A stretch of DNA of 64,000 bases from Odiellus spinosus (Eukaryota > Arthropoda > Arachnida > Opiliones > Phalangiidae). The stretch covers positions 12,875,602 to 12,939,601 of the forward strand of contig OY987227.1 of NCBI GenBank assembly GCA_963920705.1, in the 5' to 3' direction. A program made the translations under genes and the position numbers. The notes below the pieces were generated by a model, which saw nothing but the letters and a program-made list of their open reading frames with translations, made no database searches and had not been told where the DNA came from. Positions 33,908-47,650 of the stretch are shown here, in pieces (within the stretch, counting starts at the first letter, position 1; every line of letters starts with the position of its first letter).

Positions 33908-36600
33908 CTTGAAAGAAACTGATGTCTTAGGTTAGGTTTACAGGAGTTGATCCTAATCAATAGTTACTTACCGGTCCTAAAATGTTACCTTCAGTATCTT
34001 CAATGATATAATATAGGTACCGCCTACTTTATTCGAAGCTTTGGATCCCTTTAACGCTATGTTTGATATGTTTTTTAACGATTGTTTGATTGATTCCGAA
34101 AATCCAATGAAATCTATGCGTTGTCATTGTCAAAAATGTCCCTCTAGACTCAAGAGGTTTGAAAACTCAAAGTATAGGGTGTAACACCTTCGTGCAAAAT
34201 TACATTAAAGCGATTTTATTTTGTATACGTATATTGAGTTCGACTGCGACAAAGTTTATTAATAGCTTTAAAGAGCTTGTAAAAATGGTTGTTAAATCGA
34301 TTATTTTACCCTGAAAGGAAGTATAAATATCTGACCCAAGGTACAACTTCATATTCCTGCCACTACGTCTAACAAATGTTTTCCAAAATCAGTGCAAACC
34401 TTAAATAATCAGGGAAATTGCATGGTTTTCCAAATGTTTTATAAACCCAAAGTTAATATTAAACCAAAATTAAGTTTCCTTTTCACAACTACTTTAAAAG
34501 AAGAAACTTGTCGATGGGAGAGACACTATCATTTGTTTTCTAGTTTTAATTCTGTTGATTAATAATGGATTTATTATTGATTAATACTTTGCCAGTTGAT
34601 TGATGAGTTGAATCCCAAAAGCTCTGTCTTGATTAAATTAACAACGGACCTTATTTAACTAAAAATTAAATGAACTGGATCAATATAGAATGTAATTTTT
34701 AATGTCAAACTATCGAATTTATGTCTTCAAATATTAACGTGGTCCATTTAGGTTATAGAATTAATCTTGTTAGTAACTAATTCGGGAAAGAATATTCTTG
34801 TTTTACAACTCCCACTTGTCAATCCAATTTATTCGAGACCGCGTCTCACTTGGCAAAGAAGTTGAAGGCTAAAAGGACCCATTTTAAATTATGGGAATCG
34901 TGCCAATCGATAGGGGAATGGGGATTTCGCTTGGATAGACTAAGTTGAATTTAAATTATCATACCCCCAAGCTATGATTTCCGACAACGAAGTACTTTGG
35001 CGTCTGTTTCGACAGTATTTTTAATTAAATCTTTGTTTTATAATATGATTATTATAATTGTAAATCCTTTTAAAGTTTTAATTACTAAATAGGTAAAATT
35101 TTACGAGGGTCTTTCGATGAGATGCTCGGATTAAAATACGTATATATTAAAGGGATTTTATCACGATCCAGTCAAAGTTTTAAATCACTTTCATTGGGTA
35201 GGGGACATCAATTATATCGAGAAAGAAGAAAATATACGCTTCTACCCTATTGATCTTGAGAAATTTACAACTAAAACTTTATGCTTTCAAGTTTAAGTCG
35301 TCAGCCTGGTCCTAATTGTATATTATAGGGAATTCCATTGCTCTAGAGGAAGAGAACTCACTCTGAGAGCAAGTTTTATATTCCACTGGGTGACTCACAG
35401 CAGTAAAGCTCACCTTTTTGTATTCAACAGAGAAAATCAAGTGCTCGTGAGACTTTTTTCGTAGATTTTGATTGCGGAATGCAATATTTTTCCAATTTTA
35501 CATTCCACAGCTCGATACTCTTTAGTGAGCTAAGGCTAGAGCAGTTAGGTTTTCAGCGACATTAAGAGCACTCTGAGGATGATCCAGTTGAAATCGCTAA
35601 CCAAAATTTCATAATTCAAAAACCTGAGAAGTAATTAACGCCCGATAGCGTAACCCTCTGAGCAAGCTTTAAGTCTGACCGATTAATTTAAGATACTCTA
35701 ACGATTACAGTCAGTGCCCTTCTCCGCATAATGAGTGAATAAGTCCAAATTTAACGACAAGGAATCTATAGAAAAGTAATTATTCTCGGAAATGTCCTCT
35801 CCTCTTAAATTAAAGGAATAACGTGCTAAAAAATGGTGAAAATATCCCTTTAAAGAACGGAGGGCTTCTTGTGAATAAATTAGGTTCTTTTGTATACTTA
35901 GTTACATCGTTAGAAGTGACCTAATTTCAAATTTTGTTTTGCCAAATACACAAAATTGGAATTATCGCAGTATCAACACAAGTATTTACATATTTTATGA
36001 GCTACTCTTTTATTCCCGCGTTTCCACGTTCCGTCAACTGAATTGAATTCAATAGGATGAACGACGGGGAGAAATAGGTAACTGCGAAGAAGTTTTTCTT
36101 TCTTGACGACTTTCACAATATTACCTCTAAGCTCGTGAACACAAAATATAGGTTGGGAGATTTTGGAAATCGATATTTTTGCGAAAATGGATTAAGCGAT
36201 GATTAATTATTCTGATAATTCATATTTGGGTGAAAACATTTTTCGTTCGTTCCGATGAAATACTAAATTTCGAATTTTCTATAGAATTTCTCGGTAAACC
36301 TTTTAACAAGTTTTAATCCATGTACATTGTTTCTACATCAAAGTGGTCTCCAAAATTAATAATATATAGAATACCAACGATTCCACTGAAATTTCATCCT
36401 ACAATTCTAACAAAATGACAGTATGCTTTTTTTAAAAATAAATGCTAAGAATTAAAGGTGTGCTGATGGAATACGTGAACAATTTATTTCGGACTAAATT
36501 TTTCTGACAATAATTTCTATGACGTGAACAAATAGGACAGAAATATTTTCTCTTTCGAAATTTCAAATTTCTCTTATTACCAGTATTTTAAATTAATTTT
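33908..36600. other. Intergenic region left of the peptide precursor gene
   Basis: No gene recognised. A possible 5' exon donor (GTAAGT on the minus strand, 33971) suggests that transcription of the pickpocket gene starts upstream of 33972. The rest is AT-rich with no assignable features. Confidence 0.4.
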
Positions 36601-36654
36601 GAATACAAGAAATATTTTATGCGTTTTTCAATGTCGGTACAGGAACATTTAAAA

Positions 36655-37330
36655 CTATTTTTTTCAATACCATAATATTTTAAATTAATTTTTCAATACT
36701 GTAATATTTTAAATTCTTTTTTCAATACCGTAATATTTTAAATTATTTTTTATCATAATTTATTTAAATTATTTTAAAATTATCATAATCTATTTAAATT
36801 ATTTTCAAACTGATCACAATTTACTTAAATTATTTTTAAATTTATCATAATATATTTAAATTATTTTCAAACTGATCACAATTTACTTAAATTATTTTCA
36901 AATTGATCAATATTAACTTAAATTATTTTTAAATTTATCATAATTTAGTTAAATTATTTTCAAATTGATCATAATTTATTTAAATTATTTTCAAACTGAA
37001 CACAATTTACATAAATTATTTTCAAATTGATCATAACGTATTTAAATTATTTTTAAATTTATCATAATTTGTTTAAATTATTTTCAAATTGATCATAATT
37101 TATTAAAATTATTTTTAAATTTATAATAATTTATTTAAATTATTTTCAAATTGATCACAATTTATTTAAATTATTTTCAAATTGATCACAATTTATTTAA
37201 ATTATTTTAAAATTGATCATAATTTATTTAATTACCCTAATTATTTTTTAATTTACCAACATATTTTTAAATTAACCCTAATATTTTTTATTTACCATAA
37301 TTATTTTTTAATTTATTATAATTAATTTAA
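36655..37330. repeat. AT-rich tandem repeat, unit about 29-30 bp
   Basis: Diverged copies of TTTAAATTATTTTCAAATTG followed by ATCA(T/C)AATTTA, roughly 20 units, almost pure A+T apart from the TGATCA core. It lies downstream of the 3' end of the peptide precursor gene. Confidence 0.8.
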
Positions 37331-37779
37331 AATCATTTTTCAAATCGTAACTTTTCTTTAAATATACTTAATATTTTAAAATCCATTTATAACTCATTGA
37401 AAGAAGTAAAACCTCTTTACTGAGTTGATATTTGATCTATATATTATAACTAATGATTTGATATTTATATATATATATATTTAAGGACACTTGACATATG
37501 ATGGAAAACACATCTTATTAATTTTTTATATAATAATTACGTTAGAATTATTAATAATCATTATTATTTCTTGTTATAACCGTATTTTATTTATTGGTTT
37601 GTAAATATATTTTGCATTAATTTATATTTTATTAATAATTTTATTCCCACTTATACGTAACTCTTTAACTCTAGCATCATGTCGGTGTTTCTTTCTAAAA
37701 TAACTTATGTACTAGAAGAGGGTTCATACAGATCTCATTTTGAACAAAACATTGCGAGTATTTCAAACATTTGAACTAA

Positions 37780-38400
37780 AAATTGCCAGGAAATTAGTTT
37801 TAGACTAAAACTTACAAGGAAATTAGTTTTAGACTAAAAATTGCAGGGAAATTAGTTTTAGACTAAAATTGCAGGGAAATTAGTTTTGGACTAAAAATTG
37901 CCGGGAAATAGATTTAAACTAAAAATTACAGGGAAATTGCTTTTAGACTAAAATTGCAAGAACATTAGATTTAGCCACAAAATGCGGGAAAATTAGACTT
38001 CAGCTAAAAATTGTAGAGAAATTAAACTTTGACTAAAATGCAGATAAATTAGATTTGATCTAAAAATTGCAGATAAATTAGATTTGGTCTAAAAATTGCA
38101 GTAAAATTTTGACTAAAAATTATAGGGAAAATACATTTAGACCACCAATTGCAGCGAATTTAGTTTTAGACTAAAAATTCAAATAATAGCTTTTAGAAAT
38201 TTAAAGAAAATCAGTTTATTGTTCATTGAATTAAAATTGAATTGAATTTTGTTTTAAACTAAACATTTCAGTAAAATTCGTTCATTTTAAACTAAAAATT
38301 GCAGGAAAATTCGTTTATTTTAATCTAAAAGTTGCTGGGAAATTCGTATATTTTAAACTAAAAGTTGCTGGGAAATTCGTTTATTTTAAACAAAATATTG
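37780..38400. repeat. Tandem repeat, unit about 29-34 bp (ACTAAAAATTGCAGGGAAAT)
   Basis: Roughly 18 copies of a unit built on ACTAAAAATTGCAGGGAAAT plus TAGTTTTAG, becoming more diverged and longer to the right. It is distinct in sequence from the neighbouring 36.7-37.3 kb array. Confidence 0.78.
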
Positions 38401-38652
38401 CGGGGAATTTTATTTATTGTGGACTAAACATCTATGGTCGTAAATTAGTTATGCAGGGAATTTTCGCTATGATCTTCAAAATCAGCGTAATTAGTAAGGA
38501 ATAAATTTGGAAATACTTATGGAATTCATTCATTTTACAAGTCTTGTATGAACCCTGCTTAAAATAACGTTTTCCCTCCCAAATATATTATTGGCTTTTA
38601 AATGATTTGATTGATTATCGGTTTAATTTCGTTTTAAATCTTGACTCAATTT

Positions 38653-39984
38653 TTACTTTCCCAAGCCCGTGAGGGACCACGATGGGTCATACAAGGGTTT
38701 ATTGCGAGAAATTAGGCCTAGGTTGTAGCCTCCCGGTGAAGATGGTTTCCTGGCTCGTACGTATCCGCTGTATTCGCTATTGTGGTCTGGCGATTCTGGA
38801 AGGTAGAGGGGTGACCATTCCTCGGAACTAGACGCCGAATTGTCCGCGTACCTTCTGGGTTCGTCGCTTAAGCTGTGTCGAACTTCTTCGAAGAATCGCG
38901 TTAGGTTTTGAAGAGCCAAGGCTCCCAAATATGGGTTGGGATTTTTCAGGGTTACTTCCTCGTTTTCCGGCTCTTCGAAGTCGTCTTCCAAAGCTCCGCG
39001 TTTTCCCAGTCCTATGAACTTCCAGCCTGTTAGGCAAAATTTGAAAGGATGCTTGGAAAAGTCAGGGAAGATACGAAATGTACTTACCAGGGTCGTATCT
39101 GGGTCTGGGCGACCTCTTGACGACAGTAGCTATAAAAGACGGGTGCGGTTGAATTTGTCCCGCGATGATTCTAGCGTCAAAGTTTCGTTCTTGGTCCGTT
39201 ACGTCACTTCCGGGTGATTGTCGCTTTCCCAAACCCATGAACTTCATTCCGGGGTCGAATTTAGAGGGTTTTTTCCTCTTGTAACCGTCAAATTTGTAAT
39301 ACCCCCTTTTCACCATTTCCTCCTCCGTTACGATGTCGCTTCCGGTTCGCTGACGTTTACCCAAACCCATGAATTTCATGCCTGGATCATACTTGGAGGG
39401 CTTTTTTCGTTTCTGGTAATTTTCGTATTGAGAAGTATAGTCGGCCCCGCTTACATCCTCCGCGTCGTTGACGTCACTTCCGTGTTCCTGCCTCTTTCCT
39501 AAACCCATGAATTTCATGGCAGGGTCGAATTTCGATGGCTTCTTTCGTTTCTGATAGTTCTCGTATTGGGAAGGATAGTCGACCGTTTCTATTTGTACAT
39601 CGTCAGTTACGTCACTTCCGGATTCTTGCCTTTTCCCCAAACCCATAAACTTCATGGCCGGGTCGAATTTCGAGGGCTTTTTACGTTTTCCCAAACCCAT
39701 GAAATTGTAGGCAGGGTCAAACCTGGATCTACTGCCGCTCTTTTTCGAATTGAGGTATTTCAGAGGATATTCCGACACTCGATTTATAGCGTCTTCTTCG
39801 GCGTACACGACGTTATTTCCGGTCGATGACTGTCTTTTGCCCAATCCCTGGTACTTCAGTGCGGGATCGTATTTAGGCGCTCGTCGTTTCTCTACCGCTT
39901 CGTTCAATCTAGTCTCTTCCGCTTCATCGTAAGATTCCATTCCGTCTTTCGTTTTCGACGCTTCCTTGCTCTTAGACTCGGATC
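38653..39984 (-). CDS. Multi-copy amidated peptide precursor, exons 2 and 3 (residues 24-446)
   Basis: Exon 2 is 39984-39088, exon 3 is 39026-38653; donor GTAAGT and acceptor CACTTTAG/CTAACAG are good. With the signal-peptide exon at 61832-61763 the precursor has 446 residues. Eight copies of one peptide motif end in Gly-Leu-Gly-Lys-(Arg): at about residues 58-74 (APKYDPALKYQGLGKR), 106-124 (SRSRFDPAYNFMGLGKR), 125-142 and 171-188 (identical KKPSKFDPAMKFMGLGKR), 217-234 (KKPSKYDPGMKFMGLGKR), 261-278 (KKPSKFDPGMKFMGLGKR), 315-332 (SPRPRYDPGWKFIGLGKR) and 432-446 (KPLYDPSWSLTGLGK, then stop). Gly before the dibasic site predicts an amidated leucine. Spacers are acidic and repeat a YxSQYENYQ motif. 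Function is unknown: probably a secreted neuropeptide or hormone acting on a G-protein-coupled receptor. It is not allatostatin A (FGL-amide) nor insect tachykinin (FxGxR-amide). Confidence 0.88.
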
Positions 39985-42567
39985 CTAAAGTGAGAAACAA
40001 AATAATTTATTTTAGCCCCTTAATCAGTTCCTCGTGTCAGGCTAAATATCAAGTGATTTTTTTCAAAGTCTCTTGAGTTTTTGATCTATCATTCAAAATA
40101 AAATGTTGACACAAACATAGGGTAAACTTCCAAATTTCTACCCTTATGAGGTTACACGAAGACCAGACATCGTAATGTTAACGCTCTATAGGGCTAAATA
40201 TTCAAATGACCGCTGTTTCCGATAAAAGGGGTCACATACATATAAATCTCGAAGTAAATAATATCTTAAGCTTACTTTGTAAAACTTTTTCTTTAAATTT
40301 AAATTGGGGGAAAAAACGTGATCATATATGATTTCTAAGAATTCCCAAAAGCTATCTGAATATAATGTTTTTTTTATTTATCAGACGACCAGATTTTACT
40401 TTTTAATCTCTCGAGAGAGACGCTACCTTTTCCCAACATCTTTCGTATACGCGCTTACTTAAAAAAGCTCCAGTTTAAGATATCAAGGTTTCTCTCTACA
40501 TATCTATGAAAACAAATCAATGGCGTGAAGGGCAACCCTTTCCTCTTAAAAGTTGAATTCTCCGACTGTTACTTGTCGTATAATCTTTCCCCAAGTTATA
40601 AGCCATTTATACTCGAGTTCATGACCAGTTTCCTTCAGAGTTAAATGTTAGGCGGATTCATACATAATGTTACGTAATAAGGGAATAACCCTTGCATTTA
40701 GCTAACTTTGGAACTAGTGTATTTCTTGTATCCCATTCAGAGCCCCTCGCGTTAGGTCGTCGAAAGGTAAACTGAGATATACTCTATGGGAAAAATGTGG
40801 AAAAATATATTTATGCCACCAAAAAAAGAAAAATCAACATAATTCCGTATGTTAAGCTCCGATTCGTATAGGGGGACAGGTAAGGGACATAAGCCGAACT
40901 TTCGAGTCTACATCAGTCGTTTGAAATATTGGGCGGTTTTATATATAATGCGATTCCCAAGTCGATTTCAACTTTTGCTCGCTTGCTTGAAGTAAATATA
41001 TGTATATCTTTGAAATATTAGAATTGCTGTTTTATTCGGCTTAGTAGGTACACCAAAAGACCACTCTCACCAACTTAAGGCATGAAGAGTGCTCTTGCAT
41101 AACGTATTTCGATAACCATTCTCTTAACAATGTAAATAAGTACTGAAAATATACTTTAAACTATTTTTTATCGTGAAATTTAAATATTAACGTTTGTCTC
41201 TCAATCTACAATTTATTTTGAGTTAAATCATGAGAAAATGAATTGCAATTTAAATTTAAACTGAAAGGTTATAAAATTGGTTTTAAGTGCTAAAGTTTAT
41301 CAATTTGTTTCATCCATATATTCGTGTTAAATTAACCGTCTGAAATTGAAAAATAGGAAGCATTTTTTTTACTTCATAATATTTTTTAATTTACTTCTTA
41401 TTAAATAATAATTACAAACAAATATCAGTAGTTAGAAATAATTTTTTAAATAATTTTAAAAGTTTTAAGCTTCGCTATAATTATGGCTCTTTACTAAAAA
41501 TTGATTTCCGGTTAATTATTTGCGTGCCAATTATAATTATAATGTTGGAAAACTTCATTCACTCTTGACCTACATCCGTTTAATTGGACCATAATCACTC
41601 GTTATTGCCATATATAGTTGAGGATATAAATATTAAAGTGTTTAAAATCCATAGTGACGGTCGCTCCGCGCGATAAATTTCAAAATCCAATCAAGTGCTT
41701 CGAAATGTAGCCTAAAAACGTATAGGAAGGGCGTCACGAGCTCGAAATCCCGCCCACGACGGGTTCCTTGATTTAGGACAACAGATTCTATGGATTTATA
41801 TAGTGTAATTATCAATTTAGTACTATACTTTTTAACCAAAATAAAATAAGGGTCCGCTTCTTCTCAGAGCAAAGTGACTATATGACCTTTTCATTTCTTA
41901 TATATATACTATCAATTAGTAATTCAAGGCGTCGTTGTCATCGGAAGGAAATGATATATAGGAAATTAAGTAAAAAACTAGCGAAGTAATTGGCTTTTAG
42001 GACGATGACGGCGACTAACCGCCCCGTCCCCCCCTAAATGAAGTGGCCTTTTCGATAAGTCCAATCTTCTCAAATGTCTAATTTCCGGGGATCGGGGAAG
42101 AGGTATTTGTGTGGGCAACAGGGGATAAACCATATTCTAACTGCTCCTCTTCGATAATTATCGCCGAACGATTTTCAATGATTGATGTTATTCTATGTAT
42201 AGCTCCTGGAATTTCATCTCGCGGACGACGCGTGCGTGCAGTTTGATAAAGATCAAGTCTTAGTCCAGAATAAAATACCGTGCCCTCTATACTCTTGTTC
42301 AAAGGGAGTTGATAAACACTTTTTTTCCCCTTAGAGTTTTAACATTGTGTATCAATCCGCCTCAGCATTTCTCATTACGCCAACTCTTGCTCTTAAATAG
42401 GTTGACTTTTGCTTAGGAACTTAGAGATCTGCTAGAAGTTCATAAATGTTGAATTATTTTCTAAGATTAATTAATTTAATTAAGTATTTATTAAGGAGAA
42501 TTTGAAATATAACCTTCAAACATTACAAAGTTTCATCACTAGATTGAGACCACGAAGAAGAGGGTCT

Positions 42568-42665
42568 TAGACACGTTTTTGGTGTTTAAATTAATTTCTA
42601 ACGTTTGGTAAAATTTCTATAAAAGTAGATACATTTGGGCCAATCGTATTATTTCAGTCTCCAAA
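42568..42665. mobile_element. Relic of the TTAA hairpin element found at 60541
   Basis: ACACGTTTTTGGTGTTTAAA, then TTAATTTCT, GTTTGGTAAA and TATTATTTCAG, matches one arm of the element at 60541-60950 in the same order and spacing. The second arm is missing. Confidence 0.6.
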
Positions 42666-45600
42666 AATTATTTTAATTATTTTCCACCTTGGCACCGTGT
42701 GAATTTTTGGACCAAAGACTTAAATTTTATTCAGTTTTGCCTCCAACGCTTAGCTTTATAACTAATTCCTGACCTCTGACCATTTTGAAAGGTTTTAACC
42801 ATCCCCTCTAATATACTAAATCGGTTATTATACTCAAGAGACTGACCCTTTCAGATCAGTTTCGTAAGTAAAATCAAAACATATCTACAAATTTTGGTAC
42901 GGATCTTAAACATTTATCGGGGCGAGAGATGTGTAGTAATATTTGGGAAATATTGAATTATGTATTAAGACATTAGTTAGAAGGTCCATTTAAATTGATA
43001 GGGGTGAAAGGAGTCCCCAATCGAATAAATGCGAGAACTCTCACTGGATTTGGATTTTGACGTTCTAAATTAAAGGCGCGTCTCTTATCTCAGTCGGAAA
43101 TTTCAAATTTATCGACGAGTTCTCTCGTAAAGAAATGTGGAAGTTATACGTTTTGTAGATGATGGAATCTCGGAATTAAATGAACAGAACAATTAATATC
43201 AGTTCGAATTTCCAGCGCGTAGAAGCTTAGGCGGAAAGATACGCGTGTATTATCTTACAATAGAATTAAAAAAGCCCCAGAAAATCTACCGTAATTTGGA
43301 CTATTACATGGAAACGCAAAGGTTCGAAAAGTTAAGAGGTTAAGCTTAATATTTTAATTAATCTGAATATATTAAGTTCGGTAGTTCATACCTTTTATCT
43401 TTGATACGTATCTTAACTATAATTTAATTGCAGCCTTGAAAGGGACTTTGATTTCCATTTAAAAGGATTTTTTCTAAAGAAAAATAAGCTTCTTTTTAAG
43501 ATTCTAAAATTTCAACACACTTTAAATTCTAAATCCGAATTGCAAACTTTGATTTTTATTTATTCATGGATATACGATGTATTTTAAATATTAATATACA
43601 GTCACGTGATTATATACTTCTTTGCTCGTAATATTGGCGTCGCAATTAGCCGACCGACTTAGTTTTTAAATTAAGAATGGAAGGAAATTTGAATGGGTTT
43701 TAATTAAAATTGAAATATTTACGAATAACTATGGAATAACGTCATTCACTTTTATTAATTAATTAAAGAAAGGAGGGAATGCCTCGGGCCTGACTGGAAG
43801 TTTTAAAAGCTAATTAAGACCCTCTTTAAAATTAGCCTTTATTTCAGAAACCCATTTAGGACACTATAGTTAAGTGCATGAGGAAATAGGCCTATCATCT
43901 ATTACTTCAATTGTAAGAGGGGAATCAAGGGGGTAAAACACTCACTTCCATCTCTCTTCTTCGCGCCTGCGTTGTGGCTTTAGGGTATGTTGAATTATCC
44001 CCTTTTGAATGTTGCCTACCCCCTTTTTTATTACCGAATTGGCTTATTGAACAAAACCAACCAATACTAGGGTTTTGAAGTTCTATCTAATCAACTGATT
44101 CATTCAACAATAATTAATTATTATTTAGTACTATGTTGCAAAAAAAAAATATTTTGAAATCTAAGAAATTTTAGTGACATAGTCCTAGGTTGTCACAAAT
44201 AAAATAAAAACCAGAAAAACTAATAATTATAGCAATTTCAAACGGAAAGTTTGGCTGCAATCGAAAGATGGTGTTTATCCAAAAATAGATTTCCCAAAAG
44301 TCGATAGGATGTTTGAAATTCTATTGACTTTTGCTTGTACAAAGATAAATCCAATGTAAATAGCGTGAAGATTTGATGGGCTATGTTTTATTTTAAAGGG
44401 GTCTGGTTTAAAAGGTTCACTCGACGAAATGGCTTAGGTAAGGTTAGGTTAGTTTTTTAACTAGATTCATTTCCGTCGAATATTTGGGAGTCGATCAAAT
44501 GAACCCAAATCTACGAAATACTTTTGCAGTAATCGTCTTGCGAATGAAATATATACAATTTTTATTCTAAATTATACCACGCAGGAAAATATAATTTCTA
44601 TATCGAAAAACTATTCCATTTTTTGATTGAAAGAACGAATATTGGAATATGGATCTTTGAAAGTTTCAAAGTATATGAAATATTTATTTTTGGTTCGGAT
44701 AACGAGGATCTCTATCTCCCTCTCTCTATCATAAAGATCAAGTTCTGATAGTTTATACTTGAAAAACAACAGTAGTTATTGAAAATCAAAGAGATTTCCC
44801 GCAAAATTGCAGAGGAAAGCATTTTCTATTTTTTTTGGATGAGAGCTGAAAAAAGTATCTTTGTATACATATAATGAACCTCTTTTTGGTTGGAAATTTT
44901 TCGAGGATGCGTATTCGTATGCCCATTTTTTCCTTCTATTGTAACTCAAAAAGGAACCTAAATTAGCATAGAAAAATGAAAATCAAAATATCTTCAAAGA
45001 TGGTCAGTTTTATTATCAGCGAAAATTGAGCTATCATCTATTCCACGCGTAAAATACGTATATTTTTTGTTCTCCCTAAATATCTCAAAGATATATATTA
45101 CCCTAAATGAACCTTACATCATTTTAAAATTCGTTTTATATCACCAGGTTGTTTCTGAAAACTTGAAAGTTTAAATTAATTTGGGAATATTTTATAAAGG
45201 GCCTATTTTTAACACGGTTTTAACATTAGCTTTTCATTGCTAAAGCTCTTATGGCCGGACCATTTATTTTTCCTTTTTAAAGGCTTTTGCTGACGTAGCA
45301 TACATATACGCCGTTATAAAAACCCTTCTGTGTTTTTCTAAGTTTGCCGTGAAGTTTCAAAATAAGACCTTTTGAAACATTCCACTCGGATTTATCGTCT
45401 TCTTTTCTTCAAGTTTTAAAAATTATTGCGCGAGGGAAGGAATGAAATAAAAACCTAGAAATTAATTTTCGTTTAAACCAAAGTAGAGTTAATTGTTATT
45501 TTAATATTTAGAAAATTAGAAATATTTTTTTCGAGGGACAAAATTTTGTTAATTGACGAATTGAGAAACTCAACTAAAAATACTAGCTTCACGTACGCGT

Positions 45601-47650
45601 ACAGGATCTAATCACGATTTTTCAAGTTTCGGTTTCATTACTCATACTCGTTTTAATTTGGTTGATGATAAAAAAAATCTTGGTTCCATTCTAAATTCTA
45701 ATTAACAATAAATTTCAAAGAAAGAGATATCCAATTTTAAAATCTAACCCTACATATTGCCTCCCACTCTTTTTCCAATTCGTATTTTAGTGATTTGGCC
45801 GGAGAAAAACTAAAATATCAAATTCTTCCAAATATCATATTGCCGTAAAAGATTTCTAATTTTTTTTCTTTTCTTTCTACTTTCGATTAATTACGAAAAG
45901 TCTGTGATTTTTCGAGTTAATATAAAACTTTCTAGTAAGGGGTGGGGAAAAGCCACTTAACGAGTATTTTTCTAACATTTTATTATAAGCTTAACTTAAG
46001 CACAATATAATTAACTTTTTAAAAAAATTAAATGTGAACATGGTTAAAAGTTAAAAAAAAAAAAAAAAAAAAAAAAAACGGTATTATTTTAGGCCTAAAT
46101 TAAACGCTCTATAGAATAGTGTACTTGATATTGATCTAAAATTATTTTTGGTCTTATTACCTTATACTATAATCGTACCCAGATTTCAAAAGTACTTAGA
46201 AAATGTTAAATCTTATATGAAACCAATTAAAGTAGCTTTGGAAACTGCCTCTCATGAGCTGCAACTTAGGCTCATACTCTTATTTGACTTCAGTTGAATT
46301 TAATTCAAATCGAATTTCGTTTTAAAATTATAAAAAAATATCTCATCTTTATTATTTATTATTTTGATCCTGAGTTTATTTACTCGGGATTAAAGTACTA
46401 AATAATGAATATGGGATTCGTAAGAGCCCATCCTTTAAAAATTGATTGGCCCGGTTTTCAATTCACTGAAAACCATGGACTAACAATTGTAAGGTTTTAA
46501 CCTAATGGTTGTCAGCCCTACGATCGACTAAACAAATCACAAAAAAACAAATTACCACTCAAAAATTGGCCCCTCGCACAGGAACAAAATATGAGACTGA
46601 CATCCTGGAAATAAACCTGAAGTAACTTAAATGTATCCTCATGTCTCTATAGCTACTTAAACACTAGTGTATCCCAATCAATTTGAATCGATAAAATCAA
46701 ACCGATATTTAAATCGCTCGGAATCGTTTTAAAGGCCCTATCTGCTCTGAAATTTGCACCTTTAAACCCATTTTCCCTTATGCACACACTGTACAGTTGT
46801 CAACGTTGTCTGCTAAGCAAGAAGTCGACTTTAAAAGGGACTCTAAAAATTGCAGATATTCCCTTTAATCGCTATCTATTCACATATGATCGTCATCAAC
46901 CTATTTATTATAGTTTCATCTGTAGGTTGTTGAAGCCTAATCGGTGTGAAACTGGTTCCCAAAGCAGTTTCTAGAAATCGATTGAAATTGATTAAAATAA
47001 AAAACGGTTTCCCGTACACACGACTATTGCGAAACGTTTTGAAATAGTTTGAATCGATTTCGAGGCCTAGTATGAACGCGGATTATGAGTCACTGTTAAA
47101 ACGTAGTGAATCTCGACTCTAAGAACTAGAATGAAAGGCGCAGCTTATTGCTATAGTTTCCGTTTTCACCCAAGGTGAGGAGGGCGATGCTACCCAAAAA
47201 GTTTAAAAATAGGTTTTCTCTGTATCTGACCACGATTTTTCCCACATCTTCGAAATATCACGAATTTCGGTTTTAGCGAGTATACTCGATATATACTCTT
47301 GATAGTACTTTGATTCGACTCGTGTTCGATCAAGCGATCGAGGAGTGAAAGGGGGTGTGTGAAACTGGCGTTAATTATAATTGTGACTCTTCGTAAAATT
47401 CTAATCGAACGTGTCGAGGTTGGATCACGTATTATATAATCGCCGTATTAAGTAGGGGGCACGAGCTCGTTATAGGGCACAAACTTTATCTAATCTACAT
47501 TAAAAGTCAATTTTAGATTTCAGAACGCGCGAAGCTAGGCTCTGCTCAATATATATCTCTTATACTAAATCGTCAATTATACGAGATAGAAATTAAGGGT
47601 AGTGGGTGCCCGAAATACGTGCTCAAAGTGTCGTCTGTATTCTACCTTAA

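Noticed and set aside
38936-39932. Several + strand frames over the peptide precursor
   Set aside because: They are antisense shadows of the repetitive precursor exons; their repeated motifs mirror the peptide repeats.
39062-39984. Assigning the precursor to allatostatin A or insect tachykinin/natalisin
   Set aside because: The peptides end xGL-amide with x before Gly not Phe, and lack the C-terminal Arg-amide; neither family signature is met.
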